From the NCBI GenBank assembly GCA_900316965.1, contig ONEY01000002.1, forward strand, positions 1 to 64,000: DNA of 64,000 nucleotides, given 5' to 3'. The notes beneath the pieces are model-generated. The model was not told where the DNA came from, searched no databases, and was given only the letters and a program-made list of their open reading frames with translations. This DNA comes from an uncultured Bacteroidales bacterium (GTDB lineage: Bacteria; Bacteroidota; Bacteroidia; Bacteroidales; P3). Shown here in pieces: positions 53,718 to 61,546 of this stretch (position 1 is the stretch's first letter; every line of letters begins with the position of its first letter). A program made the translations under genes and the position numbers.

Positions 53718-53995
53718 TATAGCAAGTCTGATGACTTGCTTTTTTTATGCCCTTCATAGTCCTTTATTTTGAGCCGTTGCCTCCCGTTGGTCGGCGACAG
53801 CACAAGTCCCGTTTGCTCTTCTTCGGTCGCAGGCCTTCGGCAGCCTCATCAAGTTGACTCGCTACATGTTTTTTTTATTCATCGGTGCTCGCAGGCGTTG
53901 CCACGGCAGGCTTCGCCACGGTACATTAGAGATCTTGCAAACAACTCAAAATGAATGGGAATGCAAAATTCTTCTTTTTTCTTTCATTTTTTTCG

Positions 53996-54003
53996 TATCT
54001 TTG
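53996..54003 (+). promoter_or_regulatory. -7 box of the cytidylate-kinase-like gene
   Basis: TATCTTTG followed by C. It lies within the longer frame that opens at 53951, so the ATG at 54029 is the probable start. Confidence 0.6.
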
Positions 54004-54028
54004 CATTTTCAAAAAAAGAGAGTTAACC

Positions 54029-54658
54029 ATGAGCAAAACTATCATCACCATCAACCGCGAATGCGGGAGTGGCGGCAGGGACATTGCTAGCCGCCTGGGA
54101 GAAATACTCGGACTGAAGGTCTACGACAAGGTCATCCTCGATGCCATCTGCGAGAAATACAAGCTCGACAAGGATGAAATCTTGCGCATCAAAAGCAAGA
54201 AGTTCAACCTGTGGGACGATATATGCCAGTTCTACAGCCAGTTCGACACCATTGGCAGCAATTACCAGACGGAGAACAGAAAGATTACCTCGCGCGAACT
54301 ATACTATGCCGAGTCACAGATTATGCGCAACATGGCCGAGCAGGAGAGCTGCATCATCGTGGGTCGTGCCGGCTTTCACATCTTCAAAGACAACCCCGAC
54401 GCAATACATATCTTCCTTATTGCCGACCGCGACCTCCGCATCCGGCGCATTGCTGAGCGCGAGGCCCTCGACGAGAAGTCCGCAGCCAAGTATGTCGATG
54501 AGACCGACAATGCCCGCGAGAATTTCACCAAGAGCTTCGCAGGGGTGTCACGCTACGATGTCCACAACTACGACATCGTTTTCAACGTCAGCCGCTTCAC
54601 ACCCGAGGAGGTGGCTACTTTCCTCGCTGAGAATCTAAGGAAGAGGGTAGAGGAATAA
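54029..54658 (+). CDS. Cytidylate kinase-like family protein
   Basis: 209 residues from ATG 54029. The start MSKTIITINRECGSGGRDIA is the modified P-loop (GSGGRDIA) of the cytidylate-kinase-like family (Cmk2-type), followed by helical YDKVILDAICEKY, IIVGRAGFHIF, and a lid-type RIRRIAEREALDEKSA with a C-terminal YDVHNYDIVFNVSRFTPEE. The family is related to CMP kinase, but its substrate is uncertain. It is the first chromosomal gene after the cassette array. Its TAA stop overlaps an ATG (TAATG) that opens a small broken gene. Confidence 0.85.
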   Translation: MSKTIITINRECGSGGRDIASRLGEILGLKVYDKVILDAICEKYKLDKDEILRIKSKKFNLWDDICQFYSQFDTIGSNYQTENRKITSRELYYAESQIMRNMAEQESCIIVGRAGFHIFKDNPDAIHIFLIADRDLRIRRIAEREALDEKSAAKYVDETDNARENFTKSFAGVSRYDVHNYDIVFNVSRFTPEEVATFLAENLRKRVEE

Positions 54659-54813
54659 TGAATATCAGCAACTATTGAAATAGTTATTTGGTCGACAAAG
54701 CCTACTGGCTGACGCTGGTTAGTGTAACGCTTACGGCATTGAATGAAAAAGAGATCAAATTGATGATGAAATATGTGTTAGAATATGAATTATCTCGTCC
54801 TGTTGACAAATGA
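54658..54813 (+). pseudogene. Small gene with in-frame TGA, coupled to the kinase-like gene
   Basis: The ATG at 54658 overlaps the previous stop as TAATG, a layout typical of translational coupling. The frame reads MNISNY, a TGA at 54676, then NSYLVDKAYWLTLVSV, TLTALNEKEIKLMMKYVL, EYELSRPVDK and a TGA at 54811. The second part has the character of a real amphipathic protein. Either a nonsense mutation has killed a ~51-residue protein, or the 41-residue part is translated from the TTG at 54688. No family recognised. The rest of the spacer to 54896 is A/T-rich and empty. Confidence 0.4.
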
Positions 54814-54896
54814 TAGCCAACACATAGTTTTATAAAAAACATTTTGATTATAGGTATTCTTATCCGTGGATAAATAATACCCAAATAAAGCATATT

Positions 54897-55871
54897 ATGG
54901 GAGTCTTAAAGAATCTGACAGAAGAGTATTTTGGCGACAAGGTACGAGAAGAAGATGTGATTTTCAGCTACGACATTGACGAAAAGTGTCCTCCTAAATA
55001 TGAGCTAGAACCTGATGCAGAGGCATTCTTACGGGGATTGGCTGAGCATCGGCTGTTTCTTGACAAGTCCCTGTCGTTCCAAATCAATGACCTTCAGCGG
55101 CACACTAGATTGATGCTCAGTGGAAAGTGGATAGACCGATTTGAATTTCCACCCACCGACCAACTGAAAGAAGAAATCGAGGAGCTGGACAAGCTGATAA
55201 AGAGTCTTGAGGACAGATTGAGTCAGGCCAAAAAGGAGAACCGGAATCTGGAAGAGATGCTTAGTGTCTGCAAAGGACAGCGGAAAGAGCTGGAGAAGGC
55301 ATTAGGTAGTACAGAGGCGAGACCTTATCTGGGTATGTATTATTACGATGACGATGAGTGCGTCATTACGTTATTTGTGGATGTTATTGAGTCTATCACC
55401 GCTGGCCTTGACGAAATGAAGCTTCTGATGGGCCAGGTGCTGCTCCACGAATATTTCCATTCGTTCTATCATCATGTGGGTGTTGGAACCAGAGACCTTT
55501 TGAGATGTGTGGAAGAGCCGATGGCTGAATATGGCAGCTTGATGGTTTTGGACAGCGTGGCTTCATCTAATTCCACGATAGCGTCAACGGCCAAGGAGGC
55601 TCTTGATTACGCCAAAAAATTCGTTGAGGAAAAACAATCCTGCATAGGTCGGATTGCCGCCTATGGGTTCGGAGCCTATCTCTACGAATTTCACAAGAAT
55701 GACTACCAGAGCCTGATAGCCAAATATGCAAATGCGTCTCTTCTGCTGGATAAACAGAGCAATAGTGCTTTGGAGTACAAATACCTGCTCTATCCAAAGT
55801 ATCCCGCCCCTTGGCTGGAGGATGTTGCTTATGAAAAACTGCAGGTACTCTTGAAAAATGTGATGGTTTGA
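54897..55871 (+). CDS. Cytosolic HExxH metallopeptidase-like protein, unrecognised family
   Basis: 324 residues, no signal peptide or membrane segment. Residues about 95-145 form a coiled coil (EEIEELDKLIKSLEDRLSQ, then KKENRNLEEMLSVCKGQRK). At about residue 183 is LLHEYFHSFYHHVG, a zinc-binding HExxH followed by further histidines, and CVEEPMAEYGSL about 20 residues later could give the third ligand as in gluzincins. The C-terminal third is helical. The peptidase assignment rests on the motif only. Stands alone between the kinase-like gene and a convergent DUF4369 lipoprotein gene. Confidence 0.65.
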   Translation: MGVLKNLTEEYFGDKVREEDVIFSYDIDEKCPPKYELEPDAEAFLRGLAEHRLFLDKSLSFQINDLQRHTRLMLSGKWIDRFEFPPTDQLKEEIEELDKLIKSLEDRLSQAKKENRNLEEMLSVCKGQRKELEKALGSTEARPYLGMYYYDDDECVITLFVDVIESITAGLDEMKLLMGQVLLHEYFHSFYHHVGVGTRDLLRCVEEPMAEYGSLMVLDSVASSNSTIASTAKEALDYAKKFVEEKQSCIGRIAAYGFGAYLYEFHKNDYQSLIAKYANASLLLDKQSNSALEYKYLLYPKYPAPWLEDVAYEKLQVLLKNVMV

Positions 55872-55982
55872 CAGTCAGGGAGGTGTGAGATAGATCTGGT
55901 GGTAGCCATGTATATCTCAAAATCAAGATTCATCAACCGGACATGCTGTCCGATGTATTTCCCGAATTCTTTTAAGGGAGGT

Positions 55983-56702
55983 TCAAATGTTGCAGGAGTG
56001 GGCTTCTCTGATAATCTTTTCCCTCACCTCGTCATTCTCAATGAACTCTTTGACGCGTTTGCTGTAGATTGACTCGGTGGTGAAGCTGTCGTACACTTCT
56101 TTTACCTGCTCAAGCTCCATCTCGGGCATCATTGTGCTGAGCAGATAGTGTGCCAGATAGCTGTCGGGGTGGCTGCGGATATATTCTATATTGTTTTCGG
56201 TATATGCGTTGTAGAGCGTCATCATCTGCTCATTGAGTTCTGCGCCTTTGACGGTGTCACCTTCGGCGTAGGCAGTAATCACCTCGGCAGAGAGAGCCAT
56301 GATTTTATCTTCAAATTGTGTGAGGTTTTTCTGATGGTAAGCGTTCAACTCATTCAATGTCGGGCAGCCTTCGCAGGTCCAGTGCGGCATGTCGTTCAAG
56401 TCGCCCGTGATTGTGGCATTTTGGTTCTCCGTAAAGAAGGGCATGATGCCGCATTTGTCATTGGGAGAGAACTTGATGAAGTAGGTAATCTGTGGGTCGT
56501 CGAAACCTGCCTTTAACACAGCATGTTCTCCGACAAAGACGGTGCTGTCGACGAATGTTTCGGTTCCATTGACATCCTTAAAGAGATAGACACTCTTGCC
56601 GTCGGCATTGCTGAGGTTGAGCGTCACCTCAAACTGTTTTGTTTTGTTGCAGCCACAAAGCAAAAACATTGTAGCGAAGATTGTAAAAACGAGTTTTTTC
56701 AT
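55983..56702 (-). CDS. DUF4369 lipoprotein
   Basis: 239 residues with a lipoprotein signal (lipobox LLCGC, Cys-18). The N-terminal part, FEVTLNLSNADGKSVYLFKD followed by beta strands and ATITGDLNDMPHW, matches the DUF4369 domain that usually precedes a thioredoxin domain in Bacteroidetes TlpA-like proteins. Here the C-terminal part is helical (LTQFEDKIMALSAEVITAY, YIRSHPDSYLAHYLLS) with no CxxC thioredoxin motif, so it is a stand-alone member. A TACTTTTG box on the minus strand (56824-56817) is a candidate -7 element. Confidence 0.78.
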   Translation of the reverse strand: MKKLVFTIFATMFLLCGCNKTKQFEVTLNLSNADGKSVYLFKDVNGTETFVDSTVFVGEHAVLKAGFDDPQITYFIKFSPNDKCGIMPFFTENQNATITGDLNDMPHWTCEGCPTLNELNAYHQKNLTQFEDKIMALSAEVITAYAEGDTVKGAELNEQMMTLYNAYTENNIEYIRSHPDSYLAHYLLSTMMPEMELEQVKEVYDSFTTESIYSKRVKEFIENDEVREKIIREAHSCNI

Positions 56703-56988
56703 GATGGTGTTATTATGTTTTTAATGTTCGACAATCGATGAAATGACCTTGCAGTAAATGATAATACTATAGTATACCAGCTAATAATCTAAAAGTATAC
56801 CATTAAAATCATGCTGCAAAAGTACAAAATGTTCTTTAAACATCAGTATTTCGATTGTTTTTTTGTTTCCTTCAATAGGTAAGAGCTTTAATCAGGTAGG
56901 ATTTGGAGACAATGCCTATCGACGAGTGTGGATCAGAGGAGATGGAATAGGTACATGTGCTATCTCTCCTTTAGGAGTCAACCTTTTC

Positions 56989-57390
56989 ATGAAAGTCGTC
57001 AGATGGTACCGCAAAGCTGCTGAGAAGGGCAATGTTGAAGCTCAAAGAATCCTCGGCGCTTGTTATGATGATGGCGATGGTGTGGAAAAATCCCCCAAGG
57101 ATGCAGTCTATTGGTATCGCAAGGCCGCCGAAGAGGGCGATCCCGAAGCCGAAAACTCGCTTGGAAATTGTTATGAGAAAGGCGAAGGCGTGGAACAGTC
57201 CTACGATATGGCTATCTATTGGTACAAAAAGTCTGCCGCACAAGGCCACGTCATGGCACAGTACAACCTGGGATTGGCTTACTATTATGGTACTGGCGTG
57301 GAGAAGGACATCCAAGAGGCACGCCGCTGGTTGGAACTGTCTTCCAAGCAAGGGTTCAATCTCGCGAGCCGTATGCTCCTCAAATTATAG
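56989..57390 (+). CDS. Sel1-repeat protein, probably 5'-truncated
   Basis: 133 residues from ATG 56989, with AGGAG 12 bases upstream. It starts in the middle of a Sel1 repeat (RWYRKAAEKGN) and then has three full ones: EAQRILGACYDDGDGVEKS, EAENSLGNCYEKGEGVEQS and MAQYNLGLAYYYGTGVEKD, each closing with WYRKAA or WLELSS. Sel1 repeats are TPR-like scaffolds for protein contacts. There is no signal peptide. The frame stays open upstream to a TTG at 56863 but those residues are not repeat-like, so the protein looks like the 3' part of a longer Sel1 gene. Confidence 0.72.
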   Translation: MKVVRWYRKAAEKGNVEAQRILGACYDDGDGVEKSPKDAVYWYRKAAEEGDPEAENSLGNCYEKGEGVEQSYDMAIYWYKKSAAQGHVMAQYNLGLAYYYGTGVEKDIQEARRWLELSSKQGFNLASRMLLKL

Positions 57391-57527
57391 GAATAGTACT
57401 TGGAATGCCCTATACGTATCAGGTTGATTTCAGAGGGTCAGTTGTATTTACCACCCCCTCATTCCTAAACGATACAATTTTTTTGAGGATTGCACGTTAA
57501 AAAAGAAATGAATAAAAATTACCGAAT

Positions 57528-58577
57528 ATGAAAAATTTCATGAGATTTTTATGTGCCGCGATGCTGTGTGTGTCATTTGCGGCATGCGACCCTGAAGATA
57601 TGTTCAACGTCGATGGCGACAACAACAACTACAGCACCCTCATTCTGGGTACTTGGCAGGTGGATCTGATGTCGGCCAACGGGCTTGACATGACCCCTCC
57701 GAACATGCAGATCTCTTTCTATGAGAACGGGAGCGGCCTGATGAACGATGGCGGCGTGACCGATCACAACAACTTTACATGGGCCATCAATGGCAGTATC
57801 GTCAATGTCACTACTGATAAATATCAATTTGCCTTCACCATCGATTCGATCACCGCTACCGAGTGTGCTTTCCATGGCGACTTCATCGAGATGGACGGCT
57901 ATGAGATTAGTGGCGACATCCGCTTCCACATGACCAAGGCGGGCGGCACACCAGGCGGCGATCCCGACCCGAGCGACACCAATTGGGTTGACCTCGGCCT
58001 GCCCTCAGGTCTGTTGTGGGCCAAGTGCAACGTAGGTGCCACTGTGCCGGAAGGCTATGGCGACTACTTTGCCTGGGGCGAGACACTGCCCAAGAGCGAC
58101 TACAGCTGGAGTACCTACCAATACTGCACTGTAAATGGCGATGGTGGATTAGCCACACTGACCAAGTACAACACCTCGTCAACCTATGGAACTGTGGATA
58201 ACATGACCGTCCTCGAGTCTGGCGACGATGCCGCCACCGCCAACATGGGCAATGGCGCCTGTACCCCCACCAAAGAGAATTGGGAGGAGCTTCTGAATAA
58301 TACCAGGGCTGAATGGACTACTCTCAATGGCGTCTATGGTCGCCGTTTCACTGCTGCCAACGGCAACAGCATATTCCTGCCTGCCACAGGCTACCACAAG
58401 GACTCGGATTCTTACTTCCTTGGTGAATACGGCTTCTACAGCTCCGCCTCGCTCAGCGTGGAAAATCCATCCTACATATGGGATTTCTACTTCTTCTCGG
58501 ACAATCAGGAAGTGGTCAGCTACTACAACAGCCGATGCACCGGTCTGTCTGTCCGTGCTGTTAAGAGCTCCAAATAA
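57528..58577 (+). CDS. Lipoprotein with lipocalin-like and FISUMP domains
   Basis: 349 residues with lipoprotein signal (lipobox FAAC, Cys-20). Residues about 35-135 form a lipocalin-like beta domain (LILGTWQVDLMSANG, MQISFYENGSGLM). After a linker (GGTPGGDPDPSD) comes a FISUMP-type domain, recognised by WVDLGLPSGLLWAKCNVGA, then YGDYFAWGET and the closing LSVRAV. FISUMP domains are common in surface proteins of Bacteroidetes and Fibrobacter; function unknown. A hairpin follows the stop. Confidence 0.8.
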   Translation: MKNFMRFLCAAMLCVSFAACDPEDMFNVDGDNNNYSTLILGTWQVDLMSANGLDMTPPNMQISFYENGSGLMNDGGVTDHNNFTWAINGSIVNVTTDKYQFAFTIDSITATECAFHGDFIEMDGYEISGDIRFHMTKAGGTPGGDPDPSDTNWVDLGLPSGLLWAKCNVGATVPEGYGDYFAWGETLPKSDYSWSTYQYCTVNGDGGLATLTKYNTSSTYGTVDNMTVLESGDDAATANMGNGACTPTKENWEELLNNTRAEWTTLNGVYGRRFTAANGNSIFLPATGYHKDSDSYFLGEYGFYSSASLSVENPSYIWDFYFFSDNQEVVSYYNSRCTGLSVRAVKSSK

Positions 58578-58599
58578 TATTGATATTACAGCTATATTC

Positions 58600-58633
58600 A
58601 AGGGGTATGCCGCTAGGTGTACCCCTTTCCTTT
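58600..58633. terminator. Hairpin between convergent genes
   Basis: AAGGGGTA (58600-58607) and TACCCCTT (58620-58627) around a 12-base loop, followed by TCCTTT. It may serve both the FISUMP gene and the convergent aroE. Confidence 0.6.
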
Positions 58634-58665
58634 AGACCTCTCCGAGATTGAGATAATGCGCACGC

Positions 58666-59430
58666 TTACAGCTGCGACCAGATTTGGAAGGCTTGGTCGG
58701 CTTGACGATGTAGCATGGCAAGTCCGTCGACGGTTTTGGCGCCCATAAGGGAGGCTTGGCGCATGAAAAGGGTAGGGTAGGGGTTGTAGACGAGGTCGTA
58801 AACCAAGTGTTTGGGAGTCAGTAGTTCGGGATGTGCCCATGGCGAGGTGTCGACGTTGGGGAACATGCCCACAGGGGTGCAGTTGACGATGAGGAGACTC
58901 TTGGAAACTCGTTGGAATGCCTCTTCGTAGTCTATTTGGTTGTCGCCATGAGGTTGCCGGCTGACAAAGCAATGGTCTATGCCCATTTTTTTCAGAGCCC
59001 ATGCCACGGCTTTGGCGGCGCCTCCAGTGCCAAGTATTAATGCTGATTGATGGTATGGCTGCAGATGTCTTTTCAAAGTGTCGGCAAAAGCGGTGGCGTC
59101 GGTGTTGAAGCCTTTAAGCCGATAGTTGTCACCATTGGTGCGGTATACAGCCACAGTGTTGACGGCACCAATCTCGTTGGCGGTGCTGTCGATGTCGTCG
59201 AGAAGGGGGATGATGGCTTCCTTGTAGGGTATGGTGACATTGAAGCCGTCGAGTCTATTGTCGTCGATGAGTTTTGCAATCTGATTGACGTCGGACAGCT
59301 CATAGAGTTGGTAATGACCAGGGATTCCCATACGGTCAAATTTCTGATCGAAATAAAGCTTGGAAAAAGAGTGTGACAGTCTTTCGCCGATGAGGCCCAG
59401 ATTAATTGTGTTTGAAGATAATAAACTCAT
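58666..59430 (-). CDS. aroE: Shikimate dehydrogenase
   Basis: 254 residues. AroE reduces 3-dehydroshikimate to shikimate with NADPH in aromatic amino-acid synthesis. Substrate-site motifs are clear: LSHSFSKLYFDQKF near residue 18, FNVTIPYKEAI with the catalytic Lys, GAVNTV, and FNTDATAF with the paired Asp. The nucleotide-binding loop is GTGGAAKAVAWAL, followed by NCTPVGMFP and DLVYNPYPTLF. Slightly short (usually about 270) as in many Bacteroidetes. Stands alone; a TATTTTTG box on the minus strand (59480-59473) is a likely -7 element. Confidence 0.95.
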   Translation of the reverse strand: MSLLSSNTINLGLIGERLSHSFSKLYFDQKFDRMGIPGHYQLYELSDVNQIAKLIDDNRLDGFNVTIPYKEAIIPLLDDIDSTANEIGAVNTVAVYRTNGDNYRLKGFNTDATAFADTLKRHLQPYHQSALILGTGGAAKAVAWALKKMGIDHCFVSRQPHGDNQIDYEEAFQRVSKSLLIVNCTPVGMFPNVDTSPWAHPELLTPKHLVYDLVYNPYPTLFMRQASLMGAKTVDGLAMLHRQADQAFQIWSQL

Positions 59431-59510
59431 TGATAATAAAGTATGACGATGTGTCTATAGTGTAAAAGTATACAAAAATAAGAAATAATTCGGAATTGCC
59501 TTTTTTTCTG

Positions 59511-59518
59511 TAAATTTG
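59511..59518 (+). promoter_or_regulatory. -7 box of the rhomboid gene
   Basis: TAAATTTG followed by C, 20 bases before the ATG at 59539, in the short divergent spacer with aroE. No good TTTG element 19-21 bp upstream. Confidence 0.55.
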
Positions 59519-59538
59519 CAGTTTCAAAAAATAATTCA

Positions 59539-60399
59539 ATGCAAGATAAAAGAGTTGGAAGTCAATTGAAAGATTTTTTACGTAGTGGCAGCCTCTTGTC
59601 TATTTTGATTATCGTCAACGTAGGGTTGTGGCTGCTAATGCTGTTGTTTCCGATTGTGGATTATCTGTATGCCATGCCATCGGGGCGTGCCCGGGCGGGA
59701 TGGTATGATTGGCTTGCTTTGTCGTCGGATTGGGATTATCTTTGGTATCAGCCATGGACATTGCTGAGCTATATGTTTCTGCATGATGGCTTTTGGCATA
59801 TATTTTTCAATATGGTGATGCTGTTTTTTGGAGGCACAATGTGCTGCCGGTATCTTGGGACAAAGCGTTTCGGGTGGTTGTATTTCATTTGTGGTATTGT
59901 TGGAGGACTATTCTTTTTGATGATATACAATTTGTTTCCGGTGGGGAGGGTCCATTCGTCGCAACTTGTAGGGGCTTCTGCCGCCATCCTTGGCGTTACT
60001 GTGGCCGTGGCGGTATACAATCCTAACCAGGAAGTCGACGTGTGGATGGTGCGAACATTTCCTATCAAGTTGAAATGGATTGTGTTGGCACTCATTGTTA
60101 TAGATTTGCTGACAATACCCAAGTCAAATGCCGGTGGGCATGTGGCGCATATAGGAGGAGCGTTGTGCGGAGCTGTTTATGTTATAGTTATGCGATGGCT
60201 GGCGGAGCGAAAAACAAGAGAGCACCACAAAAGGGATAAACGAGCCACCCACGACCAGCGACCACTTAGCGACGAAGAATATAACCGTCGTCGCGCTGCC
60301 GAGCAGAAGCGTATTGACGAGATATTGGACAAGATATCACGTTCGGGATACGAAAGTCTGAGTAGAGAGGAGAAAGAGATACTGTTCAGGTATAAGTAG
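59539..60399 (+). CDS. Rhomboid family intramembrane serine protease
   Basis: 286 residues. Six or so membrane helices between residues 18 and 225. Rhomboid hallmarks are WHIFFNMVMLFFGG (the HxxxN loop), GASAAILG with the catalytic Ser, and GGHVAHIGGALCG with the catalytic His; proteases of this family cleave transmembrane substrates inside the membrane. The C-terminal ~60 residues are charged and cytosolic (SDEEYNRRRAAEQKRIDEI, LSREEKEILFRYK), a tail common on Bacteroidetes rhomboids. Followed by the EEP gene in the same orientation. Confidence 0.92.
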   Translation: MQDKRVGSQLKDFLRSGSLLSILIIVNVGLWLLMLLFPIVDYLYAMPSGRARAGWYDWLALSSDWDYLWYQPWTLLSYMFLHDGFWHIFFNMVMLFFGGTMCCRYLGTKRFGWLYFICGIVGGLFFLMIYNLFPVGRVHSSQLVGASAAILGVTVAVAVYNPNQEVDVWMVRTFPIKLKWIVLALIVIDLLTIPKSNAGGHVAHIGGALCGAVYVIVMRWLAERKTREHHKRDKRATHDQRPLSDEEYNRRRAAEQKRIDEILDKISRSGYESLSREEKEILFRYK

Positions 60400-60448
60400 C
60401 CGCTGGATTAATTATTTTTAATGTTGGTATAGATAAAACAAAAAAGCT

Positions 60449-61546
60449 GTGATTGGAAAGATAATAAAAATAATATTCATCATTGTCAATTTTTTGCTTG
60501 TCGTGCTGATGGTTTGCTCTACATTGGCAGGGCACAAACCACCGTCGAGCGACATGATATTCTCGCTGCTAAGCTATTTTTATCTTTATCTGGTGTTTGC
60601 CAATGTGATATGTGTTGTTATATGGCTAGCATGTGGTAGCAAGTGGTTTTTGTTGTCGCTGGTGGCTATATTGGCACGTTGCGGTTTTTTGCCATTATAT
60701 TTCCAGATAGGAGGAACCGAGACAGTAGAGGAGGGCTCGGATGGAAACGTGCCGATGGTGAAAGTGTTGTCGTTCAACGCACATCATTTCCATGGGGTAG
60801 AGTATGACGTCGCTCTTACCGATTCAAACATGCTTCTTTTTCTGGACATAGTAGACAACGAGAATCCCGATGTGCTGGCAATGCAAGAGTATATAGGTCG
60901 AGGCGACACCGTTCATCTTACCGAGAGATTGGAGCAAAGAGGATACCGCCACATGACATCGGGATATGAGAGCGGCTCCATCACAGGAGAGGTTATATTC
61001 TCGAAACTGCCCATAGTGCGAGTGGCTCGTATTGACGGGCCTACAAAGTTATGCACAAGCATATTGTGGAACAGCGACACATTGAGACTCTTTTGCTTGC
61101 ATTTGAACTCGTATGGTCTTGACACCAGCGACAGTAGGCACATACACAACATATCGCACGGCACAATGGATAGCCTTACTGGACGTAGCACCCTAAACAA
61201 GTTCAAGGAAACAATACTGGCCCACGAGCAAGAGTGGAACACTTTGAAGCCTATATTTGAAAGCCGGGATAATCTGACAATTGTTGCCGGTGATTTTAAC
61301 GAGACACCAGCGTCATATTTTTATCAGCAATGCCGCAAATACTATAAAGATAGCTATTGTGAGGCAGGTCAAGGTTTCTGCACCACATATCATGGCACTT
61401 TTACAAAGAGCAGACGAGCGACATTCCCATCATACCGTATTGATATGCTGTTGCATACGGAAGATATGGAAGCTGTGGCATATAAGCGTATAAAGACAGA
61501 GATATCAGACCATTATCCGATTGTTGTAACATTAAAGCAAAAATAA
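60449..61546 (+). CDS. Endonuclease/exonuclease/phosphatase (EEP) family membrane protein
   Basis: 365 residues starting at GTG 60449. Two or three N-terminal membrane helices (first at 5-25) anchor a C-terminal EEP domain. The catalytic signature is visible in order: VLSFNAHHF (Asn), VLAMQEY (metal-binding Glu), LHLNSYGLD, VVAGDFNETPAS (Asp-x-Asn) and ISDHYPIVV (Asp-His). These are all the key residues of the DNase I/inositol phosphatase fold; the substrate, nucleic acid or lipid phosphate, is unknown. Its TAA overlaps the ATG of nth by one base (TAATG), so the pair is translationally coupled. Confidence 0.87.
   Translation: MIGKIIKIIFIIVNFLLVVLMVCSTLAGHKPPSSDMIFSLLSYFYLYLVFANVICVVIWLACGSKWFLLSLVAILARCGFLPLYFQIGGTETVEEGSDGNVPMVKVLSFNAHHFHGVEYDVALTDSNMLLFLDIVDNENPDVLAMQEYIGRGDTVHLTERLEQRGYRHMTSGYESGSITGEVIFSKLPIVRVARIDGPTKLCTSILWNSDTLRLFCLHLNSYGLDTSDSRHIHNISHGTMDSLTGRSTLNKFKETILAHEQEWNTLKPIFESRDNLTIVAGDFNETPASYFYQQCRKYYKDSYCEAGQGFCTTYHGTFTKSRRATFPSYRIDMLLHTEDMEAVAYKRIKTEISDHYPIVVTLKQK

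Noticed and set aside
53951-54028. Longer N-terminus for the cytidylate-kinase-like protein
   Set aside because: It contains the -7 box TATCTTTG; the P-loop normally starts within the first 15 residues.
54676-54678. Selenocysteine or recoded TGA in the small coupled gene
   Set aside because: No selenocysteine-insertion-like hairpin is obvious after the TGA and the product is not a known selenoprotein; mutation is simpler.
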